Part shown: one piece after another, positions 54,321-64,000 of the stretch
Numbering within the stretch: position 1 is the stretch's first letter
Layout of the letters: every line of letters starts with the position of its first letter
NCBI RefSeq assembly: GCF_000016325.1
Contig: NC_009436.1
Span: 1,612,001 to 1,676,000, forward strand
Reading direction: 5' to 3'
From: Enterobacter sp. 638
Lineage (GTDB): Bacteria > Pseudomonadota > Gammaproteobacteria > Enterobacterales > Enterobacteriaceae
Length of the DNA: 64,000 nt
The notes under the pieces: model-generated
The model's database searches: none
Told to the model about the DNA's origin: nothing
The model's input: the letters and a program-made list of their open reading frames with translations, nothing else
Program-made: the position numbers and the translations under genes

Positions 54321-55070
54321 CTACAAGCTCCCCGTGCCGCCATCGACCAGCAGGTCTGTGCCCACCGTATAACTCGACTCATCGGATGCCAGATACAGCG
54401 CGGCTTTTGCCAGCTCGTTAGGCGTTCCCATCCGTCCCAATGGAACCAGATTGATGATGTCAGCCTGCATGGCTTTTTGCGCGTCTTCGCTCAGGCCAAG
54501 CTTGTTCATCGCCGGGGTTTCCACCGGACCTGGGCTTAAGCCATTGACGCGAATTCCGCGCGGTAACAGTTCCGCCGACAGCGTGCGCGCAAGTGACAGT
54601 AAACCGGCTTTGCTGGCCGAGTAAACGCTACTGGTAGGCAACCCAATCCGCGCGCTGACGGACCCGCACAGGATCACGGACGACGGATTATTCAGCAGCG
54701 GCAGCAGCGCCTGAATTAAAAAGAACGGACCTTTAAGGTTGATGCCCATCAGGCGATCCCAGGCATCTTCACGCCACTCTTCGATGAGTCCATGCGTCAC
54801 ATCTCCGGCGTTGATAAACACCGCATCCAGCCGTGGCCAGCGGGCAGCTATCGTTTCTGCCAGCTGCTTTTGCGCCGCAATGTCGCCTGCATCAGCAGGG
54901 ATCACCCAGGCGCTATCACCCAAAATTCGCTTCGCCTCGGCGAGCGTTTCCGGGTTGCGTCCTGTGACTGCAACGTGGGCCCCCTCGGCGATAAACTCCT
55001 GCGCTGTCGCCAGCCCAATCCCGGTGGTGCCACCGGTAATCAGGGTGTATTTACCTGCTAAACGACTCAT
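54321..55070 (-). CDS. SDR family oxidoreductase, paired with HxlR regulator (pair 1)
   Basis: Starting at 55070 (MSRLAGKYTLITGGTTGIG), after CAGGAGAACAGC, the protein has 249 residues. It is a classical SDR: TGGTTGIG cofactor motif, INAG (VFINAGD), active Tyr and Lys in YSASKAG, and the closing DLLVDGGTGSL. It is divergent from an HxlR-type regulator, which probably controls it. Such pairs often respond to reactive carbonyl or quinone compounds. The substrate is unknown. Confidence 0.88.
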   Translation of the reverse strand: MSRLAGKYTLITGGTTGIGLATAQEFIAEGAHVAVTGRNPETLAEAKRILGDSAWVIPADAGDIAAQKQLAETIAARWPRLDAVFINAGDVTHGLIEEWREDAWDRLMGINLKGPFFLIQALLPLLNNPSSVILCGSVSARIGLPTSSVYSASKAGLLSLARTLSAELLPRGIRVNGLSPGPVETPAMNKLGLSEDAQKAMQADIINLVPLGRMGTPNELAKAALYLASDESSYTVGTDLLVDGGTGSL

Positions 55071-55106
55071 GCTGTTCTCCTGAAATGTCACTGGAGAAAG
55101 CACTAT

Positions 55107-55154
55107 AGAAACGTTAGTATCCAAAAGAAACCAGGTACCATTTGGATACTAACG
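55107..55154. promoter_or_regulatory. Inverted repeat, probable HxlR operator
   Basis: CGTTAGTATCCAAA and, after a short spacer, TTTGGATACTAACG form a perfect 14-bp inverted repeat between the divergent SDR and HxlR genes. It is a strong candidate operator for both promoters. Confidence 0.75.
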
Positions 55155-55170
55155 AGGCGAACGGTGTGCT

Positions 55171-55530
55171 ATGGCGGAAACACTTGAACTGTGCTGTGAA
55201 AAAAAATCTGCGACCGAATCCTGCCCGATGACGCAGTTCGTCAGCCTGATCTCAGGAAAATGGGCGATACCCATTCTTTACCGACTGATTGTGCTCAACG
55301 CACCCGTGCGATTTGGCGAGTTGCTGCGCGCAGCAGCGCCGATAACGCAAAAAGAGCTGACCAAACAGCTGCGTTTATTTGAACAGCGCGGGCTGGTCTC
55401 ACGCACGATATTCCCCGAGATCCCGCCGCGCGTGGAATATCAAATCACGCCGCTGGGGCTGACGCTTCAAGGGGCGCTTTCGCCGCTGGCCGCCTGGATG
55501 CAGGAATACGGCGGACAGCTGGAGCACTGA
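55171..55530 (+). CDS. HxlR family transcriptional regulator (pair 1)
   Basis: The 119-residue winged-helix protein has the HxlR core: SLISGKWAIPILYRLI, PVRFGELLRAAAPITQKELTKQLR and RVEYQITPLG. Cys9, Cys10 and Cys19 (LCCEKK, ESCPMT) near the N terminus could sense electrophiles, as in related regulators; only Cys19 sits at the usual HxlR position. It is divergent from the SDR gene at 54321-55070; the 100-base gap holds near-repeated TTTGGATACTAACG-type sequence (ACGTTAGTATCCAAA on one side, TTTGGATACTAACG on the other), a fitting operator. Confidence 0.88.
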   Translation: MAETLELCCEKKSATESCPMTQFVSLISGKWAIPILYRLIVLNAPVRFGELLRAAAPITQKELTKQLRLFEQRGLVSRTIFPEIPPRVEYQITPLGLTLQGALSPLAAWMQEYGGQLEH

Positions 55531-56325
55531 TTAGCGTTTGAAATAACGTGGGGCCGGAACGCCTGTGCGGGCGCTGCTAAACAGCTCCAGTCGAGCCTGT
55601 TCATAACGTTCCCAGAGCTGCACATCATGCATAGGCGGAATCGTTATCAGCTCGCCCTGATCGAGCCCGGCAAGCGCTGCATCCACCATATTGTCGGTGG
55701 TCATGACCGAACCTTCCGGTAGATCGTTCATCGACACGCCGGAAATCTCCCAGATCTCCGTGGCGGTGGCGGCAGGTAACACGGCCTGAATGCGGATCTC
55801 GCTTTCGGCAAACTCTTCCTGCAAACCGCGGGTGAAATTCAGAACCCAGGCTTTCGTGGCGCTATACAGCGCGCTGCCAGCACGGGCGTGCAGAGACAAC
55901 ACCGACGCAATGTTGATCAGCGTACCGCGATTATTTTGTGCCAGACGCGGCAAAATGGCGTAAGTCAGACGCATCAGCGCGGTGGTATTGAGAGTGTTGA
56001 TCGTTTGATGTTGTGCAATATCGCCCGCCAGGAACGGGGCCATCTGCGCGGTACCTGCGTTGTTGACGAGGGTGTCGATCGCCGCGTTGCTCTGAAGCAC
56101 CTCTTCTACAGCGCGGATGCCTGCGTCTTCGGTCAGATCCGCGACCAGTATTTCGACCGCGACGCTATAGCGTTCGCGCAACTGGGCTGCCAGCGTTTGT
56201 AACCGCGATTCGCGACGGGCGACCAACACTAAATCATAGCCGCGAGCGGCAAGACGATCGGCGTAAACGGCGCCAATCCCGGATGAAGCGCCTGTAATCA
56301 ATGCGGTAGCGTGTTGGGTCGTCAT
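55531..56325 (-). CDS. SDR family oxidoreductase, paired with HxlR regulator (pair 2)
   Basis: The 264-residue SDR has TGASSGIG at about residues 11-18, VNNAG, active-site Ser in NIASVLSL, and YSATK (Tyr, Lys). It is distinct from the SDR at 54321 and lacks that protein's VDGG end. The gene ends immediately next to the first HxlR gene (convergent, no gap). An HxlR gene lies upstream on the same strand, separated by an AT-rich gap with repeated GGTTTCAT/GGTTTTAT-like sites. Confidence 0.88.
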   Translation of the reverse strand: MTTQHATALITGASSGIGAVYADRLAARGYDLVLVARRESRLQTLAAQLRERYSVAVEILVADLTEDAGIRAVEEVLQSNAAIDTLVNNAGTAQMAPFLAGDIAQHQTINTLNTTALMRLTYAILPRLAQNNRGTLINIASVLSLHARAGSALYSATKAWVLNFTRGLQEEFAESEIRIQAVLPAATATEIWEISGVSMNDLPEGSVMTTDNMVDAALAGLDQGELITIPPMHDVQLWERYEQARLELFSSARTGVPAPRYFKR

Positions 56326-56474
56326 GATGTGTAGCCTCGAAGCAAATTGGGTTAATTGGTTTCAATATGAAACTGAATTAAGATTGTGTTAATTGGTTTT
56401 ATAATGCAACCAATTTGCGCAAAATATTTTCCTTCTGCTTCACGAGGTGACACTAACTGTTTGAAACAGTGCGA
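56326..56474. promoter_or_regulatory. SDR promoter with repeated AATTGGTTT sites
   Basis: The gap between the second SDR and second HxlR gene holds AATTGGGTTAATTGGTTTCAATATGAAAC, then TTAATTGGTTTTATAATGCAACCAATT. The half-sites AATTGGTTT and its complement recur, suggesting the HxlR operator. A similar AAAACCATTTTG lies upstream of the HxlR gene itself. Confidence 0.5.
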
Positions 56475-56915
56475 TTAAGGCAGTTTTGTCACCACATCGT
56501 CGGGGGACAATTCGCGTCCGTCGTTCGACACGATGGTCAGCCTGCGCAGCGGCCGGCGATTTTGCGCATCCACCAGAACACTGCCAAACTCATTGTCAGC
56601 AAACAGGAAATCATTTCCCCATTGCGACAGCGCAACCAACACGGTTTGCAGGGCGCGGCCTTTTTCGGTCAGAACATATTCCTGCCAGGCGCTGCCGTCG
56701 GAGGCGGGTTGCAGGACGAGAATGCCTTCTTCAACCAGCTGTTTGAGGCGGGAGGCGAGCATATTTTTTGCAATCCCGAGGCTTTTCTGAAATTCGCCGA
56801 AGCGTTTGAGACCGCGCAGCGCGTCGCGAACAATCAGCAACGACCACCAGTCGCCGATGATATCCAGCGAGCGGGCGACAGGGCAGGTGCTTTCTTCAAG
56901 ACGGGTTCGTTTCAC
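56475..56915 (-). CDS. HxlR family transcriptional regulator (pair 2)
   Basis: The start is placed at GTG 56915, giving [21 protein letters not shown], seven bases after GAAGGAG; the frame continues upstream to 57014 but overlaps the agp promoter region. The resulting 146 residues hold the HxlR core ([47 protein letters not shown]) with a C-terminal extension. A single N-terminal Cys at residue 11 (TCPVAR) is in the position used for redox or electrophile sensing in the family. Confidence 0.85.
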   Translation of the reverse strand: MKRTRLEESTCPVARSLDIIGDWWSLLIVRDALRGLKRFGEFQKSLGIAKNMLASRLKQLVEEGILVLQPASDGSAWQEYVLTEKGRALQTVLVALSQWGNDFLFADNEFGSVLVDAQNRRPLRRLTIVSNDGRELSPDDVVTKLP

Positions 56916-57062
56916 AGTGGCTCCTTCATTGTTAGTTTTATTATAAAACCATTTTGCGTCGCCGTAAAAAGCGTTTTCTATCAGTTTGAGAAATGGTTCC
57001 CGGAAATATGTCATAAATCTGTCACACTCAAATCGACCATAACAAGACGTGAGGAAGTAGGG

Positions 57063-58304
57063 ATGAGAAAAGCACTACTGGCAATCGCAGTGGCAGGATC
57101 GGTGATGATGACTTCTGGTGTACAGGCGCAAACCGCCCCGGAAGGCTATCAGCTGCAACAGGTCTTGATCATGAGCCGCCACAATCTGCGCGCACCGCTG
57201 GGCAACAACGGCAGCGTTCTTGAACAGTCAACACCCAAAAAATGGCCGGAATGGGAAGTGCCGGGCGGACAACTAACCACTAAGGGCGGCGTGCTCGAAG
57301 TGTATATGGGTCATTACATGCGTGAATGGTTGGCAGAGCAGGGGATGGTGACGACGGGGGAATGTCCACCGGCCAACGCGGTCTATACCTATGCCAACAG
57401 CCTGCAGCGCACCGTTGCTACCGCGCAGTTCTTTATCACCGGCGCGTTCCCTGGCTGTGATGTCCCGGTCCATCATCAGGAAAAAATGGGCACCATGGAC
57501 CCGACCTTTAACCCGGTGATTACCGATAACTCGCCTGAATTCCGCGAAAAAGCATTAAAAGCGATGGAAACTGAGCGTCAGGGCATGAAGCTTGATGAAA
57601 GCTACAAGCTGCTGGAGCAGATGACGAATTTTGCCAACTCTCCGTCCTGCAAAGAGAAAAAAGTCTGCTCTCTGACCGAGGCGAAAGACACATTTAGCGC
57701 GGAATATGAAAAAGAGCCGGGCGTTTCAGGTCCGCTGAAAGTGGGCAATTCGCTGGTGGATGCTTTTACTCTGCAATATTACGAAGGGTTCCCGCTGGAC
57801 CAGGTGGCCTGGGGTGAAATCAAAACCGATCAGCAGTGGCGCGTGCTGTCACAGCTGAAAAATGGCTATCAGGATTCGCTGTTCACCTCGACTGAAGTCG
57901 CGCGTAACGTCGCTAAACCGCTGGTAAAATACATTGATAACGCGCTGGTGACCGATCAGGCAAAAGCACCCAAAATTACGGTGCTGGTGGGGCATGATTC
58001 CAATATCGCCTCGTTGCTGACTGCGCTGGACTTCAAGCCGTATCAACTTCATGACCAGCACGAGCGCACGCCGATTGGCGGGAAAATCGTCTTCCAGCGC
58101 TGGCATGACAAGAACGCAAATCGCGAACTGATGAAAATTGAGTATGTGTATCAAAGCTCGGAGCAGTTACGTAACGCTGATGTGCTGTCCCTGAAATCAC
58201 CCGCCCAGCGCGTGACGCTTGAGCTGAAAGGGTGCCCAATCGATGCCAACGGCTTCTGTCCGATTGATCAATTTAATACGCTGATGAACGACGCGGCAAA
58301 ATAA
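57063..58304 (+). CDS. agp: Periplasmic glucose-1-phosphatase Agp
   Basis: Starting at ATG 57063 ([16 protein letters not shown]) with GAGGAAGTAGGG before it, the protein has 413 residues, as in E. coli. A 22-residue signal peptide ends VQA|Q. The histidine acid phosphatase motif RHNLRAP has His40 (His18 of the mature protein), and the HD motif VGHDSN is near residue 312. It releases glucose from glucose 1-phosphate in the periplasm and has phytase activity in relatives. A much longer open frame upstream (from 56469) is an antisense artefact over the HxlR gene. Confidence 0.96.
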   Translation: MRKALLAIAVAGSVMMTSGVQAQTAPEGYQLQQVLIMSRHNLRAPLGNNGSVLEQSTPKKWPEWEVPGGQLTTKGGVLEVYMGHYMREWLAEQGMVTTGECPPANAVYTYANSLQRTVATAQFFITGAFPGCDVPVHHQEKMGTMDPTFNPVITDNSPEFREKALKAMETERQGMKLDESYKLLEQMTNFANSPSCKEKKVCSLTEAKDTFSAEYEKEPGVSGPLKVGNSLVDAFTLQYYEGFPLDQVAWGEIKTDQQWRVLSQLKNGYQDSLFTSTEVARNVAKPLVKYIDNALVTDQAKAPKITVLVGHDSNIASLLTALDFKPYQLHDQHERTPIGGKIVFQRWHDKNANRELMKIEYVYQSSEQLRNADVLSLKSPAQRVTLELKGCPIDANGFCPIDQFNTLMNDAAK

Positions 58305-58309
58305 GAGTA

Positions 58310-58334
58310 AACCCCCCGCCCAGGCGGGGGGAAC
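58310..58334. terminator. GC-rich hairpin between agp and yccJ
   Basis: CCCCCCGCC (58312-58320), loop CA, GGCGGGGGG (58323-58331). It lies between convergent genes; T-runs are weak but the stem is very stable. Confidence 0.7.
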
Positions 58335-58336
58335 GA

Positions 58337-58564
58337 TCAGACGTTTTTACGTTCGATGGTTTGCTCGCCCCAGAACAGCGAGTCTTTGTCCGTTTTTTCG
58401 AAGGCGCGCACCAGCACTTCATCATTACCCTCTTCCCAAATTTTCTCCGCCAGTTTTTCGTCGTATTCCGCGACTTCAAAGATGGCCTCAGCAATTTCTG
58501 GAGAGGTATTCCGTAGACTTGCCCACTCACCGACGTGATGAGCTTTAGATTGTTGAGTTGGCAT
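58337..58564 (-). CDS. yccJ: Small protein YccJ
   Basis: The 75-residue acidic protein ([20 protein letters not shown], ending [12 protein letters not shown]) matches E. coli YccJ in length and sequence. No molecular function is known. It follows wrbA after 19 bases on the same strand and in E. coli shares its RpoS-dependent expression. Confidence 0.93.
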   Translation of the reverse strand: MPTQQSKAHHVGEWASLRNTSPEIAEAIFEVAEYDEKLAEKIWEEGNDEVLVRAFEKTDKDSLFWGEQTIERKNV

Positions 58565-58583
58565 GCATGTCCTCCTGTTGGGG

Positions 58584-59575
<992 letters not shown>

Positions 59576-59749
59576 ATGGCAAACCATCGTGGTGGGTCAG
59601 GTAATTTCGCTGAAGACCGTGACAGAGCATCAGAAGCAGGTCGTAAAGGTGGCCAGCAGAGCGGGGGGAACTTCAAAAATGATCCTCAGCGCGCATCCGA
59701 AGCTGGCAAAAAAGGGGGTAAAAATAGTCATGGGAGTAACAAAAGTTAG
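59576..59749 (+). CDS. ymdF: KGG-repeat stress protein YmdF
   Basis: Starting at ATG 59576, after CTGGAGG, the protein has 57 residues, as in E. coli. It is very hydrophilic and repeats the con-10/KGG motif: ERASEAGRKGG-type (DRDRASEAGRKGGQQ) and PQRASEAGKKGGKN. The family is linked to stationary phase, motility and acid stress in E. coli (YmdF, YciG), with no known biochemical role. A strong terminator follows. Confidence 0.95.
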   Translation: MANHRGGSGNFAEDRDRASEAGRKGGQQSGGNFKNDPQRASEAGKKGGKNSHGSNKS

Positions 59750-59795
59750 CGCGTTGTCTCCCCATTTCAGTGTCCGATAACCTGAAATATCCCCC

Positions 59796-59823
59796 TGCCG
59801 CCGGGTCTCCCGGCGGTTTTTTA
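59796..59823 (+). terminator. Terminator after ymdF
   Basis: CCGCCGGG (59798-59805), loop TCT, CCCGGCGG (59809-59816), then six T. Confidence 0.9.
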
Positions 59824-59905
59824 TTGCCGCGATGTTGAACAAAAAGCCAGGGCAACGCACACTACGGGATTGATTCGTGCTTTTCATTCTTGCTGCTGGT
59901 GCCTG

Positions 59906-60829
59906 ATGTCCCTCTCTCGTTACGCCTTTTCTATCAAACCCCAGGAAGCGATCCTGATTTTAATCACCATGTTCTGGGGTGGAACCTTCCTCGCGGTACA
60001 GTATGCGGTGACGCTGAGTGACCCGTTTTTCTTTGTCGGGCTGCGGTTTGCGACGGCAGCCATCGCGGTCGCGCTGATCTCGCTTAAAACCTTACGCGGC
60101 CTGACGTTAGTCGAGCTGAAAGCGGGCGTGGTGATTGGCATTTCGATTGCGATGGGTTACAGCCTGCAAACCTGGGGCCTCCAGACCATCCCCAGCAGCA
60201 AATCGGCATTCATCACCGCCATGTATGTTCCGCTGGTTCCGTTGTTGCAGTGGCTATGTCTGGGCAGAATGCCAGGGCTGATGTCCTGCATCGGCATCGT
60301 GCTGGCGTTTATTGGGCTGATCTTGCTCGCGGGACCGGGCGACAGCCTGCTGGTCATGGGGCCGGGCGAAATCATTACCCTGATTGGCGCAGTGGCGATT
60401 GCGGCGGAAATTATCCTGATCAGCGCCTGGGCAGGGAAAGTAGACGTCAAGCGCGTTACCGTTGTGCAACTGGCGACGGCGTCGCTGGTGGCGTTTATCG
60501 CGATGGTGCCAGCGGGGGAATCTGTCCCGTCGATGTCGCCGGGATTAGTGATTGTCGCGCTGGGACTGGGCATTTTCAGCGCCATTATTCAGGTCACGAT
60601 GAACTGGGCGCAGCGCAGCGTGTCACCCACGCGCGCGACGGTTATCTACACCGGCGAACCGGTTTGGGCTGGGATTTTTGGCCGTCTTGCCGGCGAACGC
60701 CTGCCGATGCTGGCGCTGCTCGGTGCGGCCTTTATCATCCTGGGCGTGCTGGTCAGTGAGTTAAAGCTGAAAAGAAAGAAAAGGGCGCTGGCGGAGGCCG
60801 ACAGCGCCACGGCTAATCAAGAATCCTGA
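59906..60829 (+). CDS. DMT-family (EamA) transporter
   Basis: The start is placed at ATG 59906 (MSLSRYAFSIKPQEAILIL), giving 307 residues; a TTG start at 59870 is also open. Ten helices in two EamA repeats are visible (ITMFWGGTFLAVQYA starts the first). Family members mostly export amino acids or metabolites. The gene is not found between ymdF and rutG in K-12. Its 3' end overlaps the 3' end of rutG by 13 bases. Confidence 0.85.
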   Translation: MSLSRYAFSIKPQEAILILITMFWGGTFLAVQYAVTLSDPFFFVGLRFATAAIAVALISLKTLRGLTLVELKAGVVIGISIAMGYSLQTWGLQTIPSSKSAFITAMYVPLVPLLQWLCLGRMPGLMSCIGIVLAFIGLILLAGPGDSLLVMGPGEIITLIGAVAIAAEIILISAWAGKVDVKRVTVVQLATASLVAFIAMVPAGESVPSMSPGLVIVALGLGIFSAIIQVTMNWAQRSVSPTRATVIYTGEPVWAGIFGRLAGERLPMLALLGAAFIILGVLVSELKLKRKKRALAEADSATANQES

Positions 60830-62145
60830 TGAACTGCATCAGTCTGCGGTACACCCGCTCCTCGGCGACTTAACAACGCATTCAGCAATATTGCGCCGAA
60901 GGTAGCCGTGCCGATCCCGCCCAGCGTAAAACCGCCGATGGTGAGGGCGAAATCTCCCGCCCCCAGGACCAGCGTGACGGCGACCATAATCAAATTACCG
61001 TTCTGGCTGAGATCGACATGATGCTGCACCCAGATACGCGCTCCGGCAACGGCAATCAGGCCAAACACCACAATTGATGCGCCGCCGATGACTGGGGCGG
61101 GAATGGTGTGGATCAGCGCGCCGAATTTTGGCGAGAAGCCGAGCAGTAGCGCAATCACCGCCGCAGCGACAAACACCAGCGTAGAGTAAACCTTGGTCAC
61201 GGCCATTACGCCGATGTTCTCGGCATACGTGGTCACGCCGCTGCCGCCGACCGAGCCGGAGAGCATAGTGGCCAGCCCGTCGCCAACGAACGCCCGGCCC
61301 ATGTACGGGTCCATATTGCGCCCTGTCATCCCTGCGACCGCTTTCAGATGGCCTAAGTTTTCTGCGACCAGTATCACCGCCACCGGGGCAATAAGCATGA
61401 TTGCCTGCCCGTTAAAGGTCGGCGAAGTGAAGTGCGGCAGGCCAAACCAGGCGGCGTTTTGCATCAGCGTAAAATCCACCGGCGTTCCGACGGCAAATAC
61501 GCTGGTCACCAGCGCATAGACCAGACAGGCAACGATCAGCCCGACCAGAATCAGCAGGCGCTGGATCATTCCGCGCGTGAAGACGGCAACCAGGCCAATG
61601 CACAGCACCGTCATCACTGCCATCCAGCTGTCAAACGATGAGCCCGAAACGCCTTTCACCGCAATCGGCGCGAGATTCAGGCCAATCGCCATCACCACCG
61701 CACCCGTCACCACCGGCGGCATCAGCCGTTCGATCCAGCGGGTGCCGACCTTCATCACTACCAGCCCGATAAGGGTATAGATGAATCCGCAGGCGATAAT
61801 CCCCCCGAGCGCCACGCTAATGTTGGGGTTGATGCCCTGGCCGTTAAAGCCCGTTGCGGCAATCACCACCCCCACAAATGCGGCGCTTGACCCCAGATAG
61901 CTCGGCACACGTCCACCGGTTATCAGGAAGAACAGCAGCGTGCCGACGCCCGACATCAGAATTGACAGGTTAGGATCCAGCCCCATCAAGATGGGCATCA
62001 GCACCGTTGCGCCAAACATGGCGACTGCGTGCTGCACCCCCATGACGGCGGTTTGGGCAAAGGGAAGCCGTTCATCCGGCGCGACCACGCCGTGTTCAGT
62101 AGAGGTCGATTTCAACTGCCAGTGGGGAAAACCGAACATTGCCAT
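60817..62145 (-). CDS. rutG: Pyrimidine permease RutG
   Basis: The 442-residue protein is a NCS2 nucleobase transporter with about 14 helices; AENLGHLKAVAGMTGR and GSVGGSGVTTYAENIGVM are the family substrate-binding segments. It starts MAMFGFPHWQLKSTSTEHGVV, like E. coli RutG, and imports uracil or thymine. It is the last gene of the rut operon, 21 bases after rutF. Confidence 0.95.
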   Translation of the reverse strand: MAMFGFPHWQLKSTSTEHGVVAPDERLPFAQTAVMGVQHAVAMFGATVLMPILMGLDPNLSILMSGVGTLLFFLITGGRVPSYLGSSAAFVGVVIAATGFNGQGINPNISVALGGIIACGFIYTLIGLVVMKVGTRWIERLMPPVVTGAVVMAIGLNLAPIAVKGVSGSSFDSWMAVMTVLCIGLVAVFTRGMIQRLLILVGLIVACLVYALVTSVFAVGTPVDFTLMQNAAWFGLPHFTSPTFNGQAIMLIAPVAVILVAENLGHLKAVAGMTGRNMDPYMGRAFVGDGLATMLSGSVGGSGVTTYAENIGVMAVTKVYSTLVFVAAAVIALLLGFSPKFGALIHTIPAPVIGGASIVVFGLIAVAGARIWVQHHVDLSQNGNLIMVAVTLVLGAGDFALTIGGFTLGGIGTATFGAILLNALLSRRGAGVPQTDAVHQDS

Positions 62146-62166
62146 GAGCTATCTCCTTAAGGAGGG

Positions 62167-62661
62167 TTAACAGGCGGGTCGCAACAGTGCGTGATAGCCG
62201 CGGTCGAACCACACCAGGCCTTGCGGCGCGGGGTGGCGGGTAATGGACTCGATGGTGCAAAACAGAATGTCGTGCGTGCCGACGCTCACCACCTGGCTGA
62301 TGCGGCAGTCGAACGAGGCGAGCGCGTCTTCCAGTCTCGGACAGCCCGTCTCGCCGGTTTGCCAGCGTGCGGCAGCGAAGCGGTCAGCCATGGGCGTTTT
62401 GCCGCCAAACAGATTGGAAAGCGGCTCTTGTCCGGCGCTGAGCGTGTTCACGCACAGGGTACGGTTTTCGTTGAACGTCGGCCAGACGGAGGCCCCGCGG
62501 TTCAAACACACCAGCAGGGTTGGGGGCGAATCGGTGACGCTGCACACGGCGCTGGCGGTAAAACCGGCCTGCCCGGCAGGGCCATCGGTGGTAATAATAT
62601 TGACCGCTGCGCCCACGCAGGCCATCGCATCGCGAAAGGTTTGTACGTCCAGAGTGCTCAT
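62167..62661 (-). CDS. rutF: FMN reductase RutF
   Basis: The 164-residue flavin reductase-like protein (split-barrel FMN-binding fold; [28 protein letters not shown] segment and [18 protein letters not shown]) matches RutF. It supplies reduced FMN to the RutA monooxygenase for uracil ring opening. It lies between rutE and rutG. Confidence 0.94.
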   Translation of the reverse strand: MSTLDVQTFRDAMACVGAAVNIITTDGPAGQAGFTASAVCSVTDSPPTLLVCLNRGASVWPTFNENRTLCVNTLSAGQEPLSNLFGGKTPMADRFAAARWQTGETGCPRLEDALASFDCRISQVVSVGTHDILFCTIESITRHPAPQGLVWFDRGYHALLRPAC

Positions 62662-62670
62662 GTTCGCTCC

Positions 62671-63261
62671 TTATACCAGCCCACAGGCGTCTTCAAAGGA
62701 GAGCCGCGGCAGGCGGCCATACACTTTGCTGAAGTCGCCGTAGCCAATGTTGATCAACAGATTGCTTTTCAGCGTGGTGCCAGTGAAAAAGGCCTCGTCT
62801 ACCTTTTGCCGATCGAAACCGGACATCGGGCCGGTATCCAGCCCCAGCGCCCGACAGGCAAAAATCAGGTACGCCGCCTGCATGGCGCTGTTACGAAAGG
62901 CGGTCTCTTCGGCAAGCGCCGGGCTTGAGGTAAACCAGCTGCGCGCATCGCCGTGCGGGAACAGCTCCGGCAGACGCTCGTAAAACTCACTGTCCCAGGC
63001 AATGATGGCGGTCACAGGCGCGGCCAGCGTTTTCGCCAGATTGCCGCTCGAGAGCGACGGACGCAGCTTCTCTTTGCCCTCGGGCGTGCGGACAAACACT
63101 ATTCGCGCGGGGGAGCAGTTGGCGGAGGTAGGACCCCATTTCATCAGGTCGTAAATCTCGCGCAGCGTCTCGTCGCTGACCGGCATTTCTTGCCAGCCGT
63201 TGTGCGTCCTGGCCTCGGTAAACAGCGTCTTCATTGCCGTCGGGGTGATGGCTTCGCTCAT
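62671..63261 (-). CDS. rutE: Malonic semialdehyde reductase RutE
   Basis: The 196-residue nitroreductase-fold protein has [16 protein letters not shown] for FMN binding near the N terminus. It reduces malonic semialdehyde to 3-hydroxypropionate in the final step of the Rut pathway. Its start overlaps the rutD stop by four bases, showing translational coupling. Confidence 0.94.
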
Positions 63262-64000
63262 TGAGACTCCTTAAAAACCGGTTCTGGGTTGTGCATCAGG
63301 CTGGCGAGCCCGTTGAGCAACAACGCGTTAAACGTATCGGGATCGGTCACGTTGCAGGCGTGTCCGCCCTGGCGCATCACCGTCTTATGGCTGCCGGGTA
63401 AGGCGGCGTGTAGCTCAGTCGAGCAGACGGAGGGCACCAGCAGATCGTCGGTGGAGCAGATAATCTGCACCGGGCAGTGAACGTGCTTCGCCTGAGCGCG
63501 AAAGTCCGCCTGCTTCAGGGCCAGCAGCCTGCGCTGGAGATTATTGGTTCCCTGAAAATGGGCGAGCGCCAGCGCCTCTTCGGCCTCCATGCGCGGGGCG
63601 CGCGCCGCCATCCAGTCAGCCGGATAAAGAAACAGCGGTTGGGCCTCGACCCACGCCTGCGCACCTCCTGCGTGGAGCAGGCGTTCGCGGATCTGGAAGC
63701 AGCGGCGGGTATGGGCGTTCAGCGACAGCCAGCCGTTTACGCACACCAGCGCGCGCACGGCGTCGGGATGCGCAATGGCCAGCTGCAATCCGACCAATGC
63801 CCCCAGCGCGTGACCGATCACGGTGAATCGCGGGATGCCAGCGTTAAGCAAAGCCTGATACAGTTCGTCGGCCATATTTCCCAGCGTGTAGCCGTGGGGG
63901 AGTTCCCCGGCGTTATTGCCGGTGCCGCGTTGGTCGTAGCACACCACCTGATATTCCTGCTCCAGCGCGGCGAGCTGTGGCAGCCAGTAGCTGCCGCTCC
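63258..64000 (-). CDS. rutD: Aminoacrylate hydrolase RutD, 5' end outside window
   Basis: The minus-strand frame is open to the window edge, giving about 247 residues of an alpha/beta hydrolase (E. coli RutD 266). [10 protein letters not shown] lies at the edge, then [12 protein letters not shown], the nucleophile region GHALGALVG, acid SSDDLLVP-type region (CSTDDLLVP) and catalytic His in [10 protein letters not shown]. RutD speeds the breakdown of aminoacrylate to malonic semialdehyde. The internal ATG near 63947 is not the true start. Confidence 0.94.

Noticed and set aside
56469..57062. Long in-frame extension of agp upstream of its ATG (a 611-codon frame from 56469)
   Set aside because: The extension lies antisense over the HxlR gene, while 57063 has a good ribosome binding site and opens a clear signal peptide with the E. 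coli length.

Overview
The window is chromosomal DNA from a member of the Enterobacteriaceae, most like Enterobacter, Lelliottia or a close relative. Its first 25 kb follow the order of the Escherichia coli K-12 terminus-proximal region, from zapC through yccA to serT, with near-identical protein lengths. The last 7 kb (agp-yccJ-wrbA-ymdF-rutGFED) are also in E. coli order. In K-12 the hya, app and tor loci lie between these blocks; here a different accessory segment of about 30 kb (27.3-57.0 kb) fills the gap. Genus is inferred from gene order and protein similarity recalled from memory, not from a search.

Layout. 1-9 kb: zapC end, ycbX, rlmL, uup and the envelope lipid-transport operon pqiABC. 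9-15 kb: rmf, fabA, lonH, matP, ompA, the LexA-controlled sulA, and sxy. 15-25 kb: yccS, yccF, helD, mgsA, yccT, yccU, hspQ, rlmI, yccX, tusE, yccA. 25-27.3 kb: an isolated OppA/MppA-type peptide-binding protein and two copies of tRNA-Ser(UGA), each with its own terminator.

Accessory segment. 27.35-33.23 kb on the minus strand is a tightly coupled eight-gene operon (NTF2-like, SDR, FAD amine oxidase, DUF1365, cyclopropane-synthase-like methyltransferase, DUF2878, chalcone-isomerase-like, DUF3833 lipoprotein). It matches the lipid-modification cluster that is stress- or light-induced in Pseudomonas, Vibrio and Rhodobacter, but no sigma factor or photoreceptor is visible here. Next come an MFS transporter, a 50-residue membrane protein whose ribosome binding site lies in a hairpin loop, a Mig-14-like protein, an acetyltransferase, and a solitary AcrB-type RND pump with no adaptor gene. 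An AdeRS-like two-component system, a TupA-like ATP-grasp protein, and a second methionine aminopeptidase coupled to a ParD-like protein follow.

45.9-54.3 kb looks like a sulfate-ester module. A divergent M24-fold protein that seems to lack metal ligands faces an operon of a Tsx-like channel, a secreted Cys-type sulfatase, a radical-SAM sulfatase maturase, a zinc-ribbon protein of unknown function, and an aryl-sulfate sulfotransferase homologue that keeps the catalytic residues but has no signal peptide. The last two genes make this the most interesting part of the window. Two SDR/HxlR regulator pairs then lead back to the conserved backbone. The rut operon (pyrimidine catabolism) runs off the right edge inside rutD.
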